A program made the position numbers and the translations under genes. This document shows, piece by piece, positions 27,682 through 37,038 of a stretch of 64,000 bases of DNA. Source of the DNA: Croceicoccus naphthovorans (lineage in GTDB: Bacteria; Pseudomonadota; Alphaproteobacteria; Sphingomonadales; Sphingomonadaceae); assembly GCF_001028705.1 (NCBI RefSeq), contig NZ_CP011770.1:1987501-2051500 (forward strand), read 5' to 3'. Under the pieces are notes generated by a model. That model had not been told where the DNA came from. It saw only the letters and a program-made list of their open reading frames with translations, and searched no databases. How positions within the stretch are numbered: position 1 is the stretch's first letter; each line of letters starts with the position of its first letter.

Positions 27682-28440
27682 TCACATCGCATCCAGCGCG
27701 TGCCCGATGTGCAAGTCGCCATCACCATATAGATAGGAATCGTCAAACCGGGCGACTTCCTTCAACCGCTCCATATCGGTGATCATCACCCGCCCGCGCG
27801 CGAAATCGAGGATGCCCGCCTCTCGCATCGCGCGCACCGTGCGGTTCATGTGGATCGCGGTCGTGCCGCAGGCATCGGCCAGTTCAACCTGTGTCAGCGG
27901 CATGGCACAACTGTTCGGCTCTGCCAGCCCGATGAAGTTCAACCGGGTCCACAATTCGACGATCAGGTGCGCCAACCGCCCGTCGGCGTTCAGGTTTTCC
28001 AGCTTCAAGATCCATTCTCGATGGATCGCGGCATCCAGCAGCGTCGAAAACCACAGCAGCCGCGTCAGGTGCGGTTCGCCCCGCAACACGTCGACCAACC
28101 GGCTGTGGGGGACATAGCCCAGCTTCGTATGACCCAGCGTGACGATATCGTGATCCAGCCGCTTCAGCGCGAACCCGTGAAGGTCGACGAAATCTCCGGG
28201 TACGTGCACGCTGATGATATGGCGCTTGCCGTCGCGGGTGATCGACCGGACGATGAACCCGTCGATCAGCATCGTCGACTGGTCCACGCACTGCCCACGG
28301 TTCAGCACCGTCTGCGGCGCGGCGAACAGTTCGGTTCGCTCGACCAGATCTTCCAGCAACTGCTTTTCACTATCGCGCATGGCATGTCGCAACCGGCCCA
28401 TCATGAAGCGTCCGGTTTTAGGATATGCGGCAGATCCCAT
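27682..28440 (-). CDS. Crp/Fnr-family transcriptional regulator
   Basis: 252 residues. The N-terminal cyclic-nucleotide-binding fold (about 40-145; SITRDGKRHIISVHVPGDFVDLHG) is followed by a dimerisation helix and a C-terminal winged helix with the recognition region LTQVELADACGTTAIHMNRTVRAMREAGIL. There is no Cys cluster of the Fnr type, so it is not an oxygen-sensing Fe-S protein. Its ATG overlaps the stop of the LOV gene (TAATG), so the two are translationally coupled. Confidence 0.9.
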   Translation of the reverse strand: MGSAAYPKTGRFMMGRLRHAMRDSEKQLLEDLVERTELFAAPQTVLNRGQCVDQSTMLIDGFIVRSITRDGKRHIISVHVPGDFVDLHGFALKRLDHDIVTLGHTKLGYVPHSRLVDVLRGEPHLTRLLWFSTLLDAAIHREWILKLENLNADGRLAHLIVELWTRLNFIGLAEPNSCAMPLTQVELADACGTTAIHMNRTVRAMREAGILDFARGRVMITDMERLKEVARFDDSYLYGDGDLHIGHALDAM

Positions 28441-28961
28441 TATTCCCCCAATCGGGCTTCGGCGATGATCGCGGCGCTGGACGCCAGGGACCGAAACGTC
28501 CCCAGCGTCACTATGCCCATCTCACCGGTGAGCGCGGACAATTCGCGGATGTCTTCGCGCAAGGCGCGGTCGTAACTGTCGGGGCGCATCCGGTCATGCC
28601 GCGAAAAATCGAATTGCGAACCAAGGATATAGGCATCCTTGCCGAGCTGGGTCATGCGCGTGAGGTAAAGCAGGTTGAGGAACGGCGTACCGTCCTTTCG
28701 CTCGTTCGGCAGCAGGACACGCTCTTCGCGCTTTGCGGGGTCGACCAGAAAGTCGCGAATGCGCTGCGTGGCGGGCCCGCCGCCTTCCTTCGGTTGCAAA
28801 AACCGGCAATTCTTGCCGATCACTTCATCGCGGTCATAGCCCGACAGATCGAGGAAAGCCTGATTGGCGAGCACCAACGGAAAGTCTTCGGCCTGCGCAT
28901 CGGCAAGGGTCAGCGCGATTCCGCTGCCTTCCATAAATCTGCGCAGCCCATCAGACAGCAT
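28440..28961 (-). CDS. Short LOV-domain blue-light photoreceptor
   Basis: 173 residues. The PAS/LOV core contains GKNCRFLQ with the photoactive Cys52, plus the downstream LOV features (RIRDFLVDPAKREERVLLPNERKDGTPFLNLLYLTRM and the flavin-contacting GSQFDFS). A C-terminal helical extension of about 45 residues follows, with no output domain, so it is a short LOV protein that must signal through a partner. The coupled Crp/Fnr gene is the obvious candidate. The flavin is FMN in characterised relatives. Confidence 0.92.
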   Translation of the reverse strand: MLSDGLRRFMEGSGIALTLADAQAEDFPLVLANQAFLDLSGYDRDEVIGKNCRFLQPKEGGGPATQRIRDFLVDPAKREERVLLPNERKDGTPFLNLLYLTRMTQLGKDAYILGSQFDFSRHDRMRPDSYDRALREDIRELSALTGEMGIVTLGTFRSLASSAAIIAEARLGE

Positions 28962-29061
28962 TTTGCGTTCCTTGCCCCCGGAAGTTTCGCAACGCCCTAT
29001 AGGTATGGGCGAGATTCACAAATGTTAATCCGTTAATTACAAAGCCGTTCCGGTCGTTTTG

Positions 29062-29230
29062 CGCAAATGCGACGAACCGCACCGCCAATTTGCGGAATTC
29101 CCAGCCTCAGGGCCGTCGGGATGCGGATATTCGGTCGCAGTCGCATCTATCGCAATTGACGAACGCGCCGCAGTTCGGTTCCGCCAAATGCGACGAACCG
29201 CCGAACCCGTGCGGGTCGGCGGTTCGCATT
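29062..29230 (-). repeat. Two hairpin-forming copies of AAATGCGACGAACCGC downstream of nrdA
   Basis: The 16-base unit occurs at 29065-29080 and again at 29186-29201. The second copy folds into a long hairpin (29187-29230: GCGAACCGCCGA paired across a CCCGTGCGGG top). The first forms a smaller one, CGCAAAT (29062-29068) with ATTTGCG (29088-29094). They lie 27 and about 160 bases past the nrdA stop and are probably its terminator region, although no strong T-run is seen in the nrdA direction. Confidence 0.6.
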
Positions 29231-29256
29231 GTTTCGTTTCGAACCGGGTCAGCCGG

Positions 29257-31320
29257 TTACTGGCAGGCGAGACACTCTTCGTAGTCGGTTTCGCCAGCGG
29301 CAAGGTTGAACTGCGCGGCGTTCTTGGTGTTGTCCGCCTCGACACCGCCCGCGAACCCGGCGCGCTGCACCGACTTCGAGCGGAGGTAATAAAGCGATTT
29401 GATGCCCATTTCCCAAGCGCGGAAATGCAGCATCATCAGGTCCCACTTGTCGACATCGGCAGGAATGTAGAGGTTGAGGCTCTGCGCCTGGTCGATGAAC
29501 GGCGTGCGATCGGCCGCGAATTCGAGCAGCCAGCGCTGGTCGATCTCGAAACTGGTCTTGTAGGTCGCCTTTTCCTCCGGCGAGAGGAAGTCGAGGTGCT
29601 GGACCGACCCGCCGTGTTCGAGGATCGAGTTCCACACATTGGTGGAATCCTTCGACTTTTCGGCCAAGAGCTTCTGCAGGTAGGGGTTTTTCACCACGAA
29701 GTTCCCCGACAGCGTCTTGTGCGTATAGATATTGGCCGGGATCGGTTCGATACACGCGCTGGTGCCGCCGCAGATGATCGAAATCGACGCGGTCGGTGCG
29801 ATCGCCATCTTGCAGCTGAAGCGTTCCATCACGCCGACATCTTCCGCATCGGGGCACGGGCCGCGTTCGTGGGCCAGCATCATCGACGCCTCGTTGGCCT
29901 TGGCGTTGATCTGCTTGAACATCTGCAGGTTCATCGCCTTGGCCATCGCGCTTTCGAAGGCGATGCCCTTGGACTGCAGGTACGAATGGAAACCCATCAC
30001 GCCCATGCCGACGCTGCGTTCGCGCATCGCCGAATACTTGGCGCGGGCCATCTCGTCCGGCGCGCGGTCGATATAGTCCTGCAACACGTTGTCGAGCATG
30101 CGCATCACATCCTCGACGAACTGCTTGTCGCTCTTCCACTCGTCCCAGGTTTCCAGGTTGAGCGAGGACAGGCAGCAGACCGCCGTGCGATCGTTGCCAA
30201 GGTGGTCGCGGCCCGTCGGCAGCGTGATTTCGCTGCACAGGTTGGAGGTGGAGACCTTCAAACCCAGCTCGCGGTGATGCGCGGGCATCATGCGGTTCAC
30301 CGTGTCGTTGAACACGATATAGGGCTCGCCCGTGGCTAGGCGGGTTTCAACCAGCTTCTGGAACAGCGCCCGCGCGTCCACGGTCTTGCGGACCGAACCG
30401 TCACGCGGGGACACAAGGTCGAACTCACCGCCATCGCGAACCGCTTCCATGAACTTGTCGGTCAGCAACACGCCGTGGTGCAGGTTCAGCGCCTTGCGGT
30501 TGAAATCGCCTGACGGCTTACGGATTTCGAGAAACTCCTCGATCTCCGGGTGGCTGACATCGATATAGCACGCCGCCGACCCGCGCCGCAGCGAACCCTG
30601 CGAGATCGCGAGCGTCAGGCTGTCCATCACGCGGACGAAGGGAATGATGCCGCTGGTCTTGCCGTTCAGGCCCACCGGCTCGCCGATTCCGCGCACCTGG
30701 CCCCAATAGGTGCCGATGCCGCCGCCGCGGCTGGCCAGCCACACGTTCTCGTTCCAGGTGCCGACGATCCCGTCGAGGCTGTCCTCGACCGAGTTCAGAT
30801 AGCACGAGATCGGCAAACCGCGACCGGTACCGCCGTTCGACAGGACAGGCGTTGCGGGCATGAACCACAGCTTCGAGATATAGTCATACAGCCGCTGCGC
30901 GTGGTCCTGATCGTCGGCGTAGGCATCGGCCACGCGGGCGAACAGGTCCTGATAGGTTTCGTTCGGCAGCAGGTAGCGGTCTTCAAGCGTGTCCTTGCCG
31001 AAATCGGTCAGCTTCGCATCGCGGCTGGCATCCGTGACGATGGTAAACCGGCGCGGCATCACGTCCTTCGACGACAGCTTGGGCGCGGCGGCGGCCTTCA
31101 TGGCGCTGGCAACGGCATTGCCCATCGCCTCGGCTGCGGCTTCGGCCACCGGTGCGTCGGCGGCCGCCAGCAGATCCTTTTCTTCGCTTGCAGTCACTGC
31201 CTTCTTCTCCTTGCCCGCAGCCTTACGGGGCGCGGGTGTCATCTCGGTTTCAACGCCCGTATCGGTCTCGCTCACGTCCGCAGCACTCACGCGCGTTTCG
31301 TCCCCGTTCCTGAAATCCAT
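29257..31320 (-). CDS. nrdA: Ribonucleoside-diphosphate reductase class Ia, alpha subunit
   Basis: 687-residue catalytic subunit that reduces ribonucleotides together with NrdB. Conserved parts include PATPVLSNGGTGRGLPISCYLNSV (active-site Cys), NLCSEITLP with the NxCxE catalytic residues, and the C-terminal redox Cys pair in YEECLACQ. An N-terminal Lys/Ala/Glu-rich extension of about 85 residues is without similarity. The ATG at 31320 follows 560 bases with no gene; an upstream in-frame ATG at 31401 is less likely. Confidence 0.95.
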   Translation of the reverse strand: MDFRNGDETRVSAADVSETDTGVETEMTPAPRKAAGKEKKAVTASEEKDLLAAADAPVAEAAAEAMGNAVASAMKAAAAPKLSSKDVMPRRFTIVTDASRDAKLTDFGKDTLEDRYLLPNETYQDLFARVADAYADDQDHAQRLYDYISKLWFMPATPVLSNGGTGRGLPISCYLNSVEDSLDGIVGTWNENVWLASRGGGIGTYWGQVRGIGEPVGLNGKTSGIIPFVRVMDSLTLAISQGSLRRGSAACYIDVSHPEIEEFLEIRKPSGDFNRKALNLHHGVLLTDKFMEAVRDGGEFDLVSPRDGSVRKTVDARALFQKLVETRLATGEPYIVFNDTVNRMMPAHHRELGLKVSTSNLCSEITLPTGRDHLGNDRTAVCCLSSLNLETWDEWKSDKQFVEDVMRMLDNVLQDYIDRAPDEMARAKYSAMRERSVGMGVMGFHSYLQSKGIAFESAMAKAMNLQMFKQINAKANEASMMLAHERGPCPDAEDVGVMERFSCKMAIAPTASISIICGGTSACIEPIPANIYTHKTLSGNFVVKNPYLQKLLAEKSKDSTNVWNSILEHGGSVQHLDFLSPEEKATYKTSFEIDQRWLLEFAADRTPFIDQAQSLNLYIPADVDKWDLMMLHFRAWEMGIKSLYYLRSKSVQRAGFAGGVEADNTKNAAQFNLAAGETDYEECLACQ

Positions 31321-31883
31321 GTCATACCGCCCCGTGTTGCAGCCGGCGATATGCGCCAGCGCGTTGCCATCCGGTCCGAACCCGTGCCGCCGGCGGCCCA
31401 CCCCTGCCCGGATCGCCCGAAAGCTCTCCCGTCAGGGCCGCGGCGGCACGGTATTCGAAGGCCCCTCGTCCGCAAATCCATGGCGCAGGCGGGGCGGCGT
31501 GCGTCTCATTCCCGTATCCAGCCCTTGGGCCATATATGGGTAGAGGTGCCCCTGAACGCTAGGTCTTGCGGTCCTCCCATCGAACCGACCGCTAGGGATA
31601 GTGCCGCAACGCGCGAGCCAAGCAAGCGCAACTTATCCACCGGCAGTGGCGAAGACATGGGGTGCAGCGCAGCGACGCGTGGACCAACCTTGGCTCGCGT
31701 CGGACGCAAGAGGCGAAGTCGCGCTAAAAAAACTTTTGCACAGTTTGGTGAACGGGGCGCGAACCAATCCAGACTAGGCCCGAATCCCTAAGAATGCGTT
31801 GGCACTTGCGCCATCTTGTCAGGCCGGTCGAGGTGCCTTAGCCCTATAGAACACCCATTGCAGACGCGAATCGGACCAGACCC
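31321..31883. other. Gene-free stretch upstream of nrdA, with an AT-rich palindrome
   Basis: No gene is supported here. CCATATATGG at 31530-31539 is a perfect palindrome resembling, but not fully matching, the NrdR core; it is about 210 bases before the nrdA start. A long leader or an unrecognised small element is possible. Confidence 0.4.
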
Positions 31884-32123
31884 ATGCTCAACATCATCGG
31901 CGCCATCATCTCGGGCCTTATCGTCGGCGTGCTCGCCCGCTTCTTCTATCCGGGCGATGTCGATCTGGGCTTTTTCGCCACAATCGCGCTGGGCATCGGC
32001 GGCTCGCTGTTTGCAGGCCTGATCACCAGCCGCGGGCGCAAGGAATTTTCGAAACCCGGCTGCCTCGCCTCGGTGCTGGGCGCGATGGTGCTGATTCTGG
32101 CGGGGCGCCTGCTACTCGGCTGA
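31884..32123 (+). CDS. GlsB/YeaQ/YmgE-family stress-response membrane protein
   Basis: 79 residues with three hydrophobic segments separated by glycine-rich turns (IIGAIISGLIVGVLARFFYPG, FFATIALGIGGSLFAGLI, VLGAMVLILAGRLLLG). The family is also called transglycosylase-associated and is induced by stress in many bacteria; its activity is unknown. It ends four bases before the convergent cyclase gene. Confidence 0.9.
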   Translation: MLNIIGAIISGLIVGVLARFFYPGDVDLGFFATIALGIGGSLFAGLITSRGRKEFSKPGCLASVLGAMVLILAGRLLLG

Positions 32124-32127
32124 TCGC

Positions 32128-32967
32128 TCAGGCTGCGCGGCGTTCTTCCTTCACCTGATAGAGCCGTTGGTCGGCCAGCTTCATCGCCGATTCCAGCGTA
32201 TCGCCCCGCCGGCGTTCAACCGAGGCGACGCCCCATGAGAACGTAACCGGCTCTCCCTCCACCATCGCGTCGGGGTGCGCGCAGATCGCGTCGAAGATGC
32301 GGCGCAGGATTTCGTTCGCGGCGGCCTCGCCAAGGCTAGGGAAGAACATCACGAATTCGTCCCCGCCCCAGCGGCCCGCGACATCGCCTGCGCGCATGTT
32401 GCCAACCATGCGCTGCGCCAGTCCGCACAGGACGCGATCGCCCTCGGCATGGCCCAGTTCGTCGTTCACCTTCTTGAACCGATCACCGTCAAGCACCGCC
32501 AGCGTGCCGCCACCGCCACCGCGCAGCACCGCAGCGACCGTCTCCTCGAAACCCCGACGGTTGAGCAGGCCGGTCAGCATGTCGGTCCCTGCCTCCGACC
32601 GCAGCTCGTCCATCCGCGACACGGTTTCGCGCGCCGCGCGGGCCACGCCTTCCAACAGCTTGCCCGCCATGTCCGGCCCGCCCTTGGGAATGTCGGCAAC
32701 GACCTCGCCCCGCTCCAGACGCGCCAAGCCATCGGTCGCCACACGCAGCGGTGCCATCAGGGCATAGAGCCCCGCAATCCCGACGCCGGTTCCGACCAGC
32801 GTCGCCAGCAGAAGCGGCAGGAAAATCGACCACTGCCATTCGCCCAGCGCCACTTCAACCAGTCCGAATGCCACGATCGGGACGTGGACCGATGCAAAAC
32901 AGACGGAGAAGATGCGGGCCGAGTAGCTGTGCGGAAACACGAACCGGCTGGCGTTGTAGAACTTCAT
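32128..32967 (-). CDS. Membrane-bound diguanylate cyclase (GGDEF)
   Basis: 279 residues. Two hydrophobic helices (IFSVCFASVHVPIVAFGLVEV and WSIFLPLLLATLVGTGVGIAGLYAL) are followed by a HAMP-like segment and a GGDEF domain with the intact active site GRWGGDEFVMFF, plus FDAICAHPD further on. It makes c-di-GMP. A classical RxxD inhibitory site is not seen before GGDEF. The ATG at 32967 is chosen (MKFYNASRF); an ATG at 33015 would add 16 residues. Confidence 0.9.
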   Translation of the reverse strand: MKFYNASRFVFPHSYSARIFSVCFASVHVPIVAFGLVEVALGEWQWSIFLPLLLATLVGTGVGIAGLYALMAPLRVATDGLARLERGEVVADIPKGGPDMAGKLLEGVARAARETVSRMDELRSEAGTDMLTGLLNRRGFEETVAAVLRGGGGGTLAVLDGDRFKKVNDELGHAEGDRVLCGLAQRMVGNMRAGDVAGRWGGDEFVMFFPSLGEAAANEILRRIFDAICAHPDAMVEGEPVTFSWGVASVERRRGDTLESAMKLADQRLYQVKEERRAA

Positions 32968-33110
32968 CGCTGGGGTGCTCCATCTTTCTCTTTGCGATGA
33001 AGCATGCCCAGTCAAGGCTGAAGGATTTGATGTAGTATCGTGGTTTAGGCACCGTAAATCTTCGTAACAGAACCGGCGGTTTACGAAGACCTGCGCCGAA
33101 TTACGTCAAA

Positions 33111-34712
33111 TTACGGCACCAGTATCGTATCGCGCGCCACCGGATCCACCTGCGGATAGTCGGCGTTGTAATGCAGCCCCCGGCTTTCCTTGCGACGCCG
33201 CGCAGACCGCACGATCAGGTCGGCGGTCTTGAGCAGGTTGCGCAATTCGATCAGGTCTTTCGACACGCGGAAATTGCCGTAATATTCGTCCACCTCCTCG
33301 GTCAGCAGGCGGATGCGGCTGGCGGCGCGCTCCATCCGCTTGTCGGTGCGCACGATGCCGACATAGTTCCACATAAAGCGGCGGATCTCGGTCCAGTTCT
33401 GCTTGATGACGACTTCCTCGTCGGGTGTCGTCACCCGGCTTTCGTCCCACATCCGCACCGGCGGCGGCGGCGGCAGATCGTCATAGCGGTCGAGGATGTC
33501 ACGCGCCGAGGCATCGCCAAACACAAAGCATTCCAGCAGCGAGTTCGACGCCAGCCGGTTCGCACCGTGCAACCCGCTCTCGCTACATTCGCCGATGGCA
33601 TAGAGCGCAGGCAGATCGGTCCGCCCCTTCAGATCGACGCGCACCCCGCCACAGGTATAGTGCTGCGCGGGCACGACCGGGATCGGTGCTTTGGTCATAT
33701 CAATGCCAAGGCCAATCAGGCGCTCGTAGATAGTCGGAAAGTGTTCACGCACGAATTCGGGTTCGTGGTGGCTGATGTCGAGGTGGACGTAATCGAGGCC
33801 CAGCCGCTTGATCTCATGGTCGATGGCGCGGGCGACGATGTCGCGCGGGGCCAGTTCCATCCGCTCGTCGAAATCGGGCATGAAGCGTTTGCCCGCCTCC
33901 GGCCCGGCCTCTGGCGGCAGTTTCAGGATACCGCCCTCGCCCCGCACCGCCTCAGTGATCAAGAAGTTCTTGACCTCTAGATTATACAGGCAGGTCGGGT
34001 GGAACTGCATGAATTCCATGTTGGATACACGGCAACCCGCGCGCCACGCCATCGCGATGCCATCGCCGGTCGCCCCGCGCGGCGCGGTGGAGAACAAATA
34101 GGTCCGCCCCGCCCCGCCGGTGGCAAGGATCGTCGCACGTCCGGTAAACGCCTCTACGCCGCCTTTACCGGAATCGAGCGCGTAAACACCCCAAACCTGC
34201 CGCCCGCCCTGCGGATCGACGGCGTTGCGATCACGGATCAGGTCGATCGCCACCATGTCGGGGCGCAGGGTGATGTTGGGATTGGCCTCGGCGGCGCGCA
34301 GAAGCGCGCTCTGCACCGCCCAGCCGGTCGCATCGTCGACATGCACGATACGGCGGTGCGAATGCCCGCCCTCACGCGTCAGGTGCAGCGATCCGGCCTC
34401 TGTATTGAACGGAACGCCCAGTTCGATCAGGCGATTGATCGATGCGGGCGCTTGCTCGATCACGTACTCGACCGTCTCGCGCCGATTGAGGCCCGCCCCG
34501 GCGACCATCGTGTCGCGGATGTGATCCTCGAACGTGTCGCCTGCGTCCAGCACCGCCGCTATGCCGCCCTGCGCCCATGCGGTCGATCCCGAATCGAGCG
34601 AGCCCTTGGCCAGCACCATGACCTTGCACTTTTCGGCAAGGACCAGCGCGGCACTAAGTCCCGCCGCCCCCGATCCTACGATCACGACATCGTGTTGATA
34701 CTGGCTGGCCAT
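33111..34712 (-). CDS. nadB: L-aspartate oxidase
   Basis: 533-residue flavoprotein that oxidises L-aspartate to iminoaspartate in NAD synthesis. The N-terminal FAD fold (HDVVIVGSGAAGLSAALVLAE), catalytic regions (GGHSHRRIVHVDDATG, HYTCGGVRVD, GLHGANRLASNSLLECFVFG) and the C-terminal helical domain are all present at the normal length. nadA and nadC are not next to it. The start at 34712 (MASQYQHDVVIVG) is the natural one. Confidence 0.96.
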   Translation of the reverse strand: MASQYQHDVVIVGSGAAGLSAALVLAEKCKVMVLAKGSLDSGSTAWAQGGIAAVLDAGDTFEDHIRDTMVAGAGLNRRETVEYVIEQAPASINRLIELGVPFNTEAGSLHLTREGGHSHRRIVHVDDATGWAVQSALLRAAEANPNITLRPDMVAIDLIRDRNAVDPQGGRQVWGVYALDSGKGGVEAFTGRATILATGGAGRTYLFSTAPRGATGDGIAMAWRAGCRVSNMEFMQFHPTCLYNLEVKNFLITEAVRGEGGILKLPPEAGPEAGKRFMPDFDERMELAPRDIVARAIDHEIKRLGLDYVHLDISHHEPEFVREHFPTIYERLIGLGIDMTKAPIPVVPAQHYTCGGVRVDLKGRTDLPALYAIGECSESGLHGANRLASNSLLECFVFGDASARDILDRYDDLPPPPPVRMWDESRVTTPDEEVVIKQNWTEIRRFMWNYVGIVRTDKRMERAASRIRLLTEEVDEYYGNFRVSKDLIELRNLLKTADLIVRSARRRKESRGLHYNADYPQVDPVARDTILVP

Positions 34713-34959
34713 TCGTCTTGCGCGCCCATTCCCTTTTTGCCTTCGGCGACAGGGCCGTAGCGTCATTGCCGCCGCCTTGCCACCGTCATCCGCCAGTCAC
34801 AAGCGCCTGCGGCCATGCCTTTGGTTCATGGCAGACCTTTGGCGGGCTGGACGGGGGCGGGATTCGTGCCTATTCGCACCCGCAACGTAACCGGTCAGGC
34901 ACCGTTCCACGGGGATAGGCGCCGCCGTTGCACAGACCAGAGGGCTGAAAGGAACGACC

Positions 34960-36144
34960 ATGAACGCTGTCTATCTAGTATCCGCCGCGCGCACCGCCGT
35001 TGGCACCTTCGGCGGATCGCTCAAGGATGCGAACCCCGGTTCGCTGGGCGCCGTCGCGATCAAGGGCGCGCTGGCCCGCGCGGGCGTCTCGCCCGAACTG
35101 GTCGAACACACCATTCTGGGCAGTGTCATTCCCTGCGAACCGCGCGACGCCTATGTCAGCCGCATCGCCGCGGTAGAGGCGGGCATCCCCCACGGTGCCC
35201 CGGCAATGACCGTCAACCGCCTGTGCGGTTCAGGCATGCAGGCCATCGTTTCGGCGGCGCAGCACCTGATGCTGGGCGATCATGCCATCGCCGTCGGCGG
35301 CGGTGCCGAAGTCATGAGCCGCGCCCCCTACTTCGCGATGGGCGTACGCTGGGGCCTGAAGATGGGCGACAGCCCGATGATGGACGGCATGCTGGGTGCG
35401 CTGCAGGATCCGTTCCACCGCTATCACATGGGCATCACGGCAGAGAACGTGGCCGAAAAGTACGAGATCACCCGCGAACAGCAGGACGCCTTCGCCGCCG
35501 AATCGCACCGCCGTGCAGCCGCCGCGATCGAGGCCGGGTACTTCAAGGATCAGATCGAGCCGGTCGAGATCATGGTAAAGCGCAAGCCCGCGATGTTCGA
35601 AGTGGACGAGCATGTGAAGGCCGGCACCACGGCAGAGGGCCTGGCTGGCCTGCGCCCGGTGTTCAAGAAGGACGGCGGCACGGTTACCGCCGGTAACGCA
35701 TCGGGCATCAACGACGGCGCGGGCGCGGTCGTTCTGGCGACCGAAGCGGCGGTCAAGGAACACGGGCTGAAGCCGATGGCGCGCCTCGTTTCGTACGGCC
35801 ACGCGGGCGTTGATCCGGCCTACATGGGCATCGGCCCGGTTCCGGCCAGCCAGATCGCCATCGAAAAGTCGGGCCTGTCGAAGGACCAGCTGGACGTGAT
35901 CGAATCGAACGAAGCCTTCGCCGCACAGGCCTGCGCCGTGTCGAAGCAACTGGATCTGGATCCGGCCAAGGTCAACCCGAACGGTTCGGGCATTTCGCTG
36001 GGCCACCCGATCGGCGGCACCGGTGCGATCATCGTGACCAAGCTGGCCTACGAACTGCAGCGCACCGGCGGCAAGTACGGCCTTGCCACGATGTGCATCG
36101 GCGGTGGCCAAGGTATTGCGACGGTCTGGGAAAACCTGGCCTGA
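34960..36144 (+). CDS. Acetyl-CoA C-acetyltransferase (thiolase)
   Basis: 394-residue biosynthetic-type thiolase. Catalytic Cys in NRLCGSGMQAI (about residue 89), His in NPNGSGISLGHPIGGTG and the second Cys in TMCIGGGQG are intact. It condenses or cleaves acetoacetyl-CoA, for polyhydroxybutyrate or ketone-body metabolism; no phaB or phaC lies nearby to decide. A strong terminator follows. Confidence 0.95.
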   Translation: MNAVYLVSAARTAVGTFGGSLKDANPGSLGAVAIKGALARAGVSPELVEHTILGSVIPCEPRDAYVSRIAAVEAGIPHGAPAMTVNRLCGSGMQAIVSAAQHLMLGDHAIAVGGGAEVMSRAPYFAMGVRWGLKMGDSPMMDGMLGALQDPFHRYHMGITAENVAEKYEITREQQDAFAAESHRRAAAAIEAGYFKDQIEPVEIMVKRKPAMFEVDEHVKAGTTAEGLAGLRPVFKKDGGTVTAGNASGINDGAGAVVLATEAAVKEHGLKPMARLVSYGHAGVDPAYMGIGPVPASQIAIEKSGLSKDQLDVIESNEAFAAQACAVSKQLDLDPAKVNPNGSGISLGHPIGGTGAIIVTKLAYELQRTGGKYGLATMCIGGGQGIATVWENLA

Positions 36145-36166
36145 CGCGCCCCGTCATCCAAATGCG

Positions 36167-36203
36167 AAAGGGCGGCTTCCCGTGGGGGAGGCCGCCCTTT
36201 TTC
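36167..36203 (+). terminator. Rho-independent terminator after the thiolase gene
   Basis: AAAGGGCGGC (36167-36176) pairs with GCCGCCCTTT (36191-36200), followed by more T. Confidence 0.92.
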
Positions 36204-36210
36204 GTTGAAC

Positions 36211-36405
36211 TCAATGCAAAATTGCCGAGGGAAAGACAGAAAAGGTGAAAACCGACAGCTGCGCTATTAGGATGAGGATAGCGGAAGCCAGACCAGCAAA
36301 TGCCCAGATAAATTGCCTGCACCTGAAGTCGCGTATTGATCGCGCCACACAATAAATCAGCGCCGCCGTCAGCGTCACGGGCCAGATCATGGACAGTAAT
36401 TCCAC
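36211..36405 (-). CDS. Small two-helix membrane protein, unknown
   Basis: 64 residues from the GTG at 36405, or 59 from the ATG at 36390. Two hydrophobic segments (MIWPVTLTAALIYCVARS and FAGLASAILILIAQLSVFTFSVF) span the membrane. It follows the gene at 36419 by 13 bases on the same strand. No family is recognised, and the ribosome site is weak. Confidence 0.5.
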   Translation of the reverse strand: MELLSMIWPVTLTAALIYCVARSIRDFRCRQFIWAFAGLASAILILIAQLSVFTFSVFPSAILH

Positions 36406-36418
36406 TGCTATTGCTGGT

Positions 36419-36643
36419 TTACGCGAACAGGTCGTGATCCATGTCTTTTTGATGCGCGTTGGGCACCGGCAACTGCTTGTGCGCGCACTTTCGATCGATC
36501 TCCGGCTCGTCATCGGCAACGGGGCTGGTCATGCCCATCATCCGGGCCATCATCGTGACGGGCATCATCCAGAATTCGATCCACCCGGCCAAAAGCGGCA
36601 GGCTGGCGTCCATATAGGGCGTATCGGGCTGTTCCTTGGCCAT
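36419..36643 (-). CDS. Small hypothetical protein
   Basis: 74 residues (MAKEQPDTPYMDASLPLLAGWIEFWMMPVTMMARMMGMTSPVADDEPE..., ending HQKDMDHDLFA). The Met-rich middle could lie on a membrane surface. GGAGAG upstream supports the ATG at 36643. It probably forms a small operon with the two-helix protein. No function is recognised. Confidence 0.55.
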   Translation of the reverse strand: MAKEQPDTPYMDASLPLLAGWIEFWMMPVTMMARMMGMTSPVADDEPEIDRKCAHKQLPVPNAHQKDMDHDLFA

Positions 36644-36645
36644 CG

Positions 36646-37038
36646 TTTCAGCTCTCTCCGACGATCGGCGCGCGGGCGGTGCGCCGTTTACCTGCGGGCC
36701 CATATTCGATCCGCTATAGCCATGATCGGTCATTTCGCGGCAAAAATCCACCGCCGCGCGTCAACCTTCTGATTTACCAGCGAAAGCATGGTCATCCGGC
36801 GCTGGGGCGAGCTTGACGTAGGACGAAATTCACCAAATCCGGTAACGTCATCTCAACCGTTCCCGCACACGCCTATGCAGTCTTTCCCTATGTAGGATTG
36901 CCTAAGGAAGGGTCGCGCCCCTGCAAGGCGCGCCAAAGCCATCTTCGCGGGGCAGCGCGATCCTTCCGCCCAAACCGGCGTCACCGCTTTACCGCACGCG
37001 AGCGAACGCCCCAGGACCAGAATGCAAGGAGAAGACAC
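36646..37038. other. Gene-free stretch
   Basis: About 390 bases between the divergent small gene (36643) and the secreted-protein gene (37039). I see no gene, RNA or clear motif beyond a good ribosome site (AAGGAGA) just before 37039. Confidence 0.5.
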
